NCBI GenBank assembly: GCA_947462335.1
Contig: OX381709.1
Span: 38,930,904-38,994,903 of the forward strand
Direction of reading: 5' to 3'
Length of the DNA stretch: 64,000 nucleotides
DNA from: Harmothoe impar
Taxonomy: Eukaryota; Annelida; Polychaeta; Phyllodocida; Polynoidae
Shown here: piece by piece, positions 60,421-64,000 of the stretch
Layout of the letters: each line of letters opens with the position of its first letter
Position numbering within the stretch: position 1 is the first letter of the stretch
Program-made: the position numbers and the translations under genes
The notes under the pieces: model-generated
What the model was told of the DNA's origin: nothing
Seen by the model: the letters and a program-made list of their open reading frames with translations, nothing else
The model's database searches: none

Positions 60421-61145
60421 TGTTTATGCCTCCACTCTTGATAAGCAACTGTTATGCACATGGATATTGATAGATACCGATTGCAGATCGGCTCTTCCCA
60501 AAATCCCTTATGCGTGGTCTCGTATAGAATGGCTCAATTATATCAATGGCAGATATAATGTCATATTATTGGGTTCATTATAATATAATCAGTCCAATGG
60601 GGGAATTCAGTCCTGGGAATTATATAATAGAAATTGTATGGTAATTACCATTATTATGTAGGCCTTGACAGGGGTGGGTGTGCAGCCTTGTTATCGAGTC
60701 CCTGCATATACATGTAACAGGAAAGGCGCCAGGAAATGTGATAAACGGTTGATTTAGGGCAATGGGAGAGTTAGATTACATTCACGGATAGGTTGCTAAT
60801 AGTAGATAAGTTGGCCATTTGTAGTAGGCGAGTCGGAAATTTGTGGTAGAGCAGTTGTTAATAAAACATAATTAGCATCAATCATTACAAAGCCAAATTA
60901 ATTGTCTAGCAATGGCTACGAGGCCTTTATGGTTGAGGCCACTGTGGAGGTGGCGGGGTCTGTTGTTGGTGGCGGGTTATAACAGGTGAGCGCTTCACCA
61001 TTATGTTGCCCGTGAGTTGATAACCTAACCATGATAATCATACATCTGGGTATTGCAGGCCTATACGACATGACCCTGCTTGTATAGGCTGACCCTGGGG
61101 GATGAAGGACAAGGCTACAGTTAACCTCTTCCCTTTCAGCTGCTA
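60421..61145. other. Spacer between copies of duplication IV; no gene recognised
   Basis: AT-rich at 60500-60900 then GC-richer. Minus-strand frames from 60916 onwards read into the minisatellite. Confidence 0.45.
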
Positions 61146-61440
61146 CACCCTGCCCCCCCTCCAGTCTGCCCCAGACAGAGTGTCTCAGCACAGATTCCTC
61201 CCTCTCTGGGTATCCCTTCCCCAGCCTGCTGCAGTGCCACAGCACAGATTCCTCCCTCTCTGGGTACCCCCCTCCCCCTCCAGCTTGCTCCAAACACAGT
61301 GTCACCGCACAGAATCCCCCCTCTGTAGGTAGCCCCCCACCCCCAGCCTGCTCCAGACAATGTCACAGCAGAGATTCCTCCCTCTCTGGGTACCCCGCCC
61401 CCTCTCCAGCTTGCTCCAGACACAGTGTCTCAGCACAGCC
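61146..61440 (+). repeat. Minisatellite, unit about 60-66 bases (4-5 copies)
   Basis: Repeated order: CTCCAGCCTGCTCCAGACA, then GTGTCTCAGCACAGATTCC, then TCCCTCTCTGGGTACCCC. The copies vary in length and drift. Open frames on both strands (Gly/Trp/Arg-rich on the minus) are repeat artefacts. Ends in poly-C at 61440-61448. Confidence 0.88.
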
Positions 61441-61449
61441 CCCCCCCCA

Positions 61450-61605
61450 CCCGAGAGGGTGCCCCCTCCCTCCCCGCCGCCTCTCCACCTCGAGCTACTC
61501 CTAAAGACTCATCATGCCATTAATTAGTGGGTGAGGGCCCCAGGACCTCTGTGGTTAGCGTCCGACGGGCACGAGACTGCCACAGGCATCCTACCCTGTA
61601 CCACT
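61450..61605 (+). repeat. Diverged tandem duplication IV, copy B
   Basis: Second copy of 60235-60420, immediately after the minisatellite. Shares CACCTCGAGCTACTCCT, AATTAGTGGG and CCAGGACCTCTGTGG-like words; has a 20-base insertion near 61560 relative to A. Confidence 0.72.
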
Positions 61606-64000
61606 ATTTGTCGATGTTATAATGGAAGCTGGTGTACATGGGGTAGGTACACGTGTGGAGATAATAGTATGAATGATCATAATATAAGTTATGAGTACAA
61701 CTAAATAGCTACCGGTATATGGATACTAAATAGTATTTCACTATTAGGAGTTAAGGCCAGAGATATTTGAGGGCCTTTGTGTTAAAATTACAGAGGTCTA
61801 ACTTGTGCATGTTATCAAGGTCCATGTATGTATAATATTCCGAAGCAGAGGGGTATCAGTACCTTGCACTAAACCAAAGTAAATGCATAAATCCAAGTTA
61901 ATACTGCAGCAGCAGCAGTAGCGAATGGCCAATTGGTGATGTTTTATGTGGCCTTCTTATTGCACAAGACTCTTGCAGCTGGAGACACTGGAAATTGATG
62001 TCAAATCTGGTGGATGATGCTGCACAGCCAACCCCTCCCACCCCTAACCCTTTCAGTCCTGCATAGTGCTTTAATGTGCTATGGCCTTTGTCTGAATGAA
62101 TGCAGCTCGCCAGGGCTGAATTCAGACCCTTCTGGGAGTGTATCAAGCCAGTAGGAATGCAGCACTAAGCCCTACATGGTAGACTCACCAGGGTCGCATT
62201 CATCCATCACGATGATAAAGGGCACAGAACAATTAAGCGCTATGCATGTCTTTAAAGCGCTATAACCCCTACAGCCACCCACCACCACCACTTCGGTGAC
62301 CAGCACCGTCCACCAGTGGTCAGCCAATACTGCTTCAGCATTGCCCAAGTGATATTGAACAACGTGTATTCTCGGCAAACCACATTGCGCAGTTGGTCTC
62401 GGTGGAACAAGCCGCCATTCATTCAGATTTGTAAGTCAAGGGGACTCAGAAAACGATTTGCCCTTGAAATAAAGAATAGGGAGGCGGACCACGACCAATG
62501 GGGCCAGTTTGTGGCCCACAGCGGCCGCCGGGGATACGCTGTTTGCAATAAATTCAAAAGTGGCAAGCAAAAGCTGCAATAGAATGAGAAATAGAATAAA
62601 GGACACCATGGCTGAACTGTGGTAGATGGCGATAGCATTGCAATGCAGTAGTGGGGAGAATACCCTGCAAACAAAATCTCAAGAGGAACTCGTGCCATTC
62701 TTTAGTCATGACTCGTGATCCCTACGAGAATTTCAGAATTTTTCTTGAACATTTTCCAGACATTTTCTTGTGTCATATTGCTTGGAATTGCTTGGAAACT
62801 TGAGAAATTCAGAACATTTCTGGAAGATTTTCTGGACACTTTCTTGAATTCACGTCACTATTCTACTTGTGGAATTTCTTGTTATTTGTAAGAGTAAAAG
62901 TCGAGAAATACACATCATTATTGAACATGTCACCAGGAACGTTTCCCATTCTCAAGAATCTCCTGTGTATACAGCTTGTGCTTTTTTCCGAGAAATACAC
63001 AAGATTCTAATTTGTGTCATTCTTGAGTTCTGCTTGGAGGGATATGTTAAATTCTAAAGCTAAGAAAGTTACAGTAGCAGAGTAAGAGTTGGATTCGGGG
63101 TGGGGGGGGGCAAGAAAGTGCGAACCGCTCCATAGGGGCGGAGACTGGGGGATTTAATCCCTGTTTGCTAAAAAAAATGTAAAAAATACCGAATCTTATT
63201 AAAGATCAAAGTCGGAGGGGTCGGAACGTTTTGAATCCCTCCTAGGGAGGAGGGGCACAGAAATGTACGTACGCTTTAGCGTAAATCCCCTTGCCCCATC
63301 TACCGTTTTTAGAATAATGACCACTCTCTAAGGACGCAGCCGAGGCTGCAATTCTTACAGTCTGAGATGGGCAATAAAAGCGGAAGGCTACGAGACGAGA
63401 CTGGCGTGCCGGAAACTGGATTCACCCCTCCCCACCCCGTTTTCTCTATGTAGTCATCAGTAATCACGGTCTATTGATACATGGGATTGTCTAAGGCCTG
63501 CATATACGTCTATGTTTACATAGTTTGCTGTATATCATCTACCTCTTTGTGACACTCATGAATACACAAAGCTAGTATAATTAAACCCAGGAGTGATATA
63601 TAGTCCCCCTGCTTAGCATGATACTATGATTCTGTTAATAAGACGTTAGTAGATTACATAATTAGCGACATTTCTGAGACATACCCGGTACGTCTAATAC
63701 TGCGGTGTGAGCTATCATCATTGTTATTTTTCACATTGTTTGACATTTTTATACAAGTCACTTCATACATTGTGTCCTTGTATCAATATAGAACCAATTC
63801 AATTGGCTAACGTGTGAATAAAGGATACATGATAATTATTCATTTAAAGAACTGTGCATAGGCTCAATAACAATCATCAGCAACAACATAAACCACAATA
63901 ACAATATGCTAGGGGTGGCTGCACGTGCCAACAGTAGCCAAAGATCCAGCAAAATGCAGGTCTATACCACTCTATGATTAATCCCAGGCATGCTGTGGTC
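61606..64000. other. Right end of window; no gene recognised apart from the MITE at 62.04-62.27 kb
   Basis: (GCA)n at about 61905-61917. 62690-63060 repeats words such as TTTTCTGGACA, TTTCTTGAA and GAGAAAT(A)CACA without a clean tandem unit. 63090-63330 has poly-G and poly-C-flanked arms ending AATGACCACTCTCTAAGG, perhaps another decayed GGGAGTG-family element. Open frame 62316-62582 is unrecognised. Confidence 0.45.
62044..62265. mobile_element. TTAA-family MITE, isolated distant copy 7
   Basis: Left CTAACCCTTTCAGTCCTGCAT; right TTTAAAGCGCTATAA. Interior has GCTCGCCAGGGCTGAATTC, TGTATCAAGCC, ACTCACCAGGGTCGCATTC and CATCACGATGATAAAG, which line up with copies 1 and 3. Confidence 0.65.

Noticed and set aside
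60916..61423. Gly/Trp/Arg-rich frames of 95-129 codons on the minus strand
   Set aside because: They read through the 60-66-base minisatellite; period and composition follow the DNA unit.
1..64000. Autonomous transposon or viral coding regions (reverse transcriptase, integrase, transposase)
   Set aside because: None of the translated frames show catalytic motifs such as YxDD or a DDE layout; all mobile elements found are non-autonomous.

Overview
This window is eukaryotic, almost wholly non-coding DNA from a marine deuterostome, most likely an echinoderm such as a sea urchin. The evidence is one intron-bounded coding exon in 64 kb, dense short inverted-repeat elements, many long poly(C)/poly(G) runs and frequent TAGGCCTA-type palindromes. 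The species call is inference; only the exon is strong. Its conserved end (FQPSDNKLAMKLFG, IHPCSNFR) looks like an invertebrate HCN channel and, from memory, close to the sea urchin sperm Ih channel.

The gene: on the minus strand, 19397 to 18288 is the first coding exon of a hyperpolarization-activated cyclic-nucleotide-gated (HCN/Ih) channel. It encodes a long low-complexity cytoplasmic N-terminus and the conserved HCN domain, and stops at a consensus donor just before the codons for S1. The S1-S6, pore and cyclic-nucleotide-binding exons are not in the 18 kb downstream, so this intron runs past the left edge. A strong splice acceptor sits one base before the ATG. A CpG-rich block at 23.09-23.3 kb, on the same strand and ending in a consensus donor, is a candidate 5' non-coding exon and promoter.

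Layout: 0.2-0.3 kb, poly-G hairpin element. 3.0-3.57 kb, purine-only minisatellite. 8.6-16.3 kb, a cluster of six related TTAA-bounded inverted-repeat elements plus two tRNA-derived sequences. 16.97-17.15 kb, element with perfect 20-base ends. 18.3-23.3 kb, HCN 5' region. 21-31 kb, several further non-autonomous DNA transposons (including a pair that looks PIF/Harbinger-like), a LINE-like tail and minisatellites. 31-34.8 kb, featureless apart from poly-C runs.

34.9-61.6 kb is the most unusual part. Four successive stretches of single-copy-looking DNA are each followed by a diverged same-orientation second copy (34.9/40.6, 49.4/52.0, 57.5/59.1 and 60.2/61.45 kb), and different small transposons have inserted into individual copies. 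No protein gene is recognised there. One weak candidate for a secreted-protein first exon lies at 47.8-48.06 kb on the minus strand.

Most long open frames are chance frames, antisense shadows of the GC-rich HCN exon, or readings through minisatellites. All similarity statements were made by eye without alignment software, and boundaries of repeats and duplications are approximate unless ends are given exactly.
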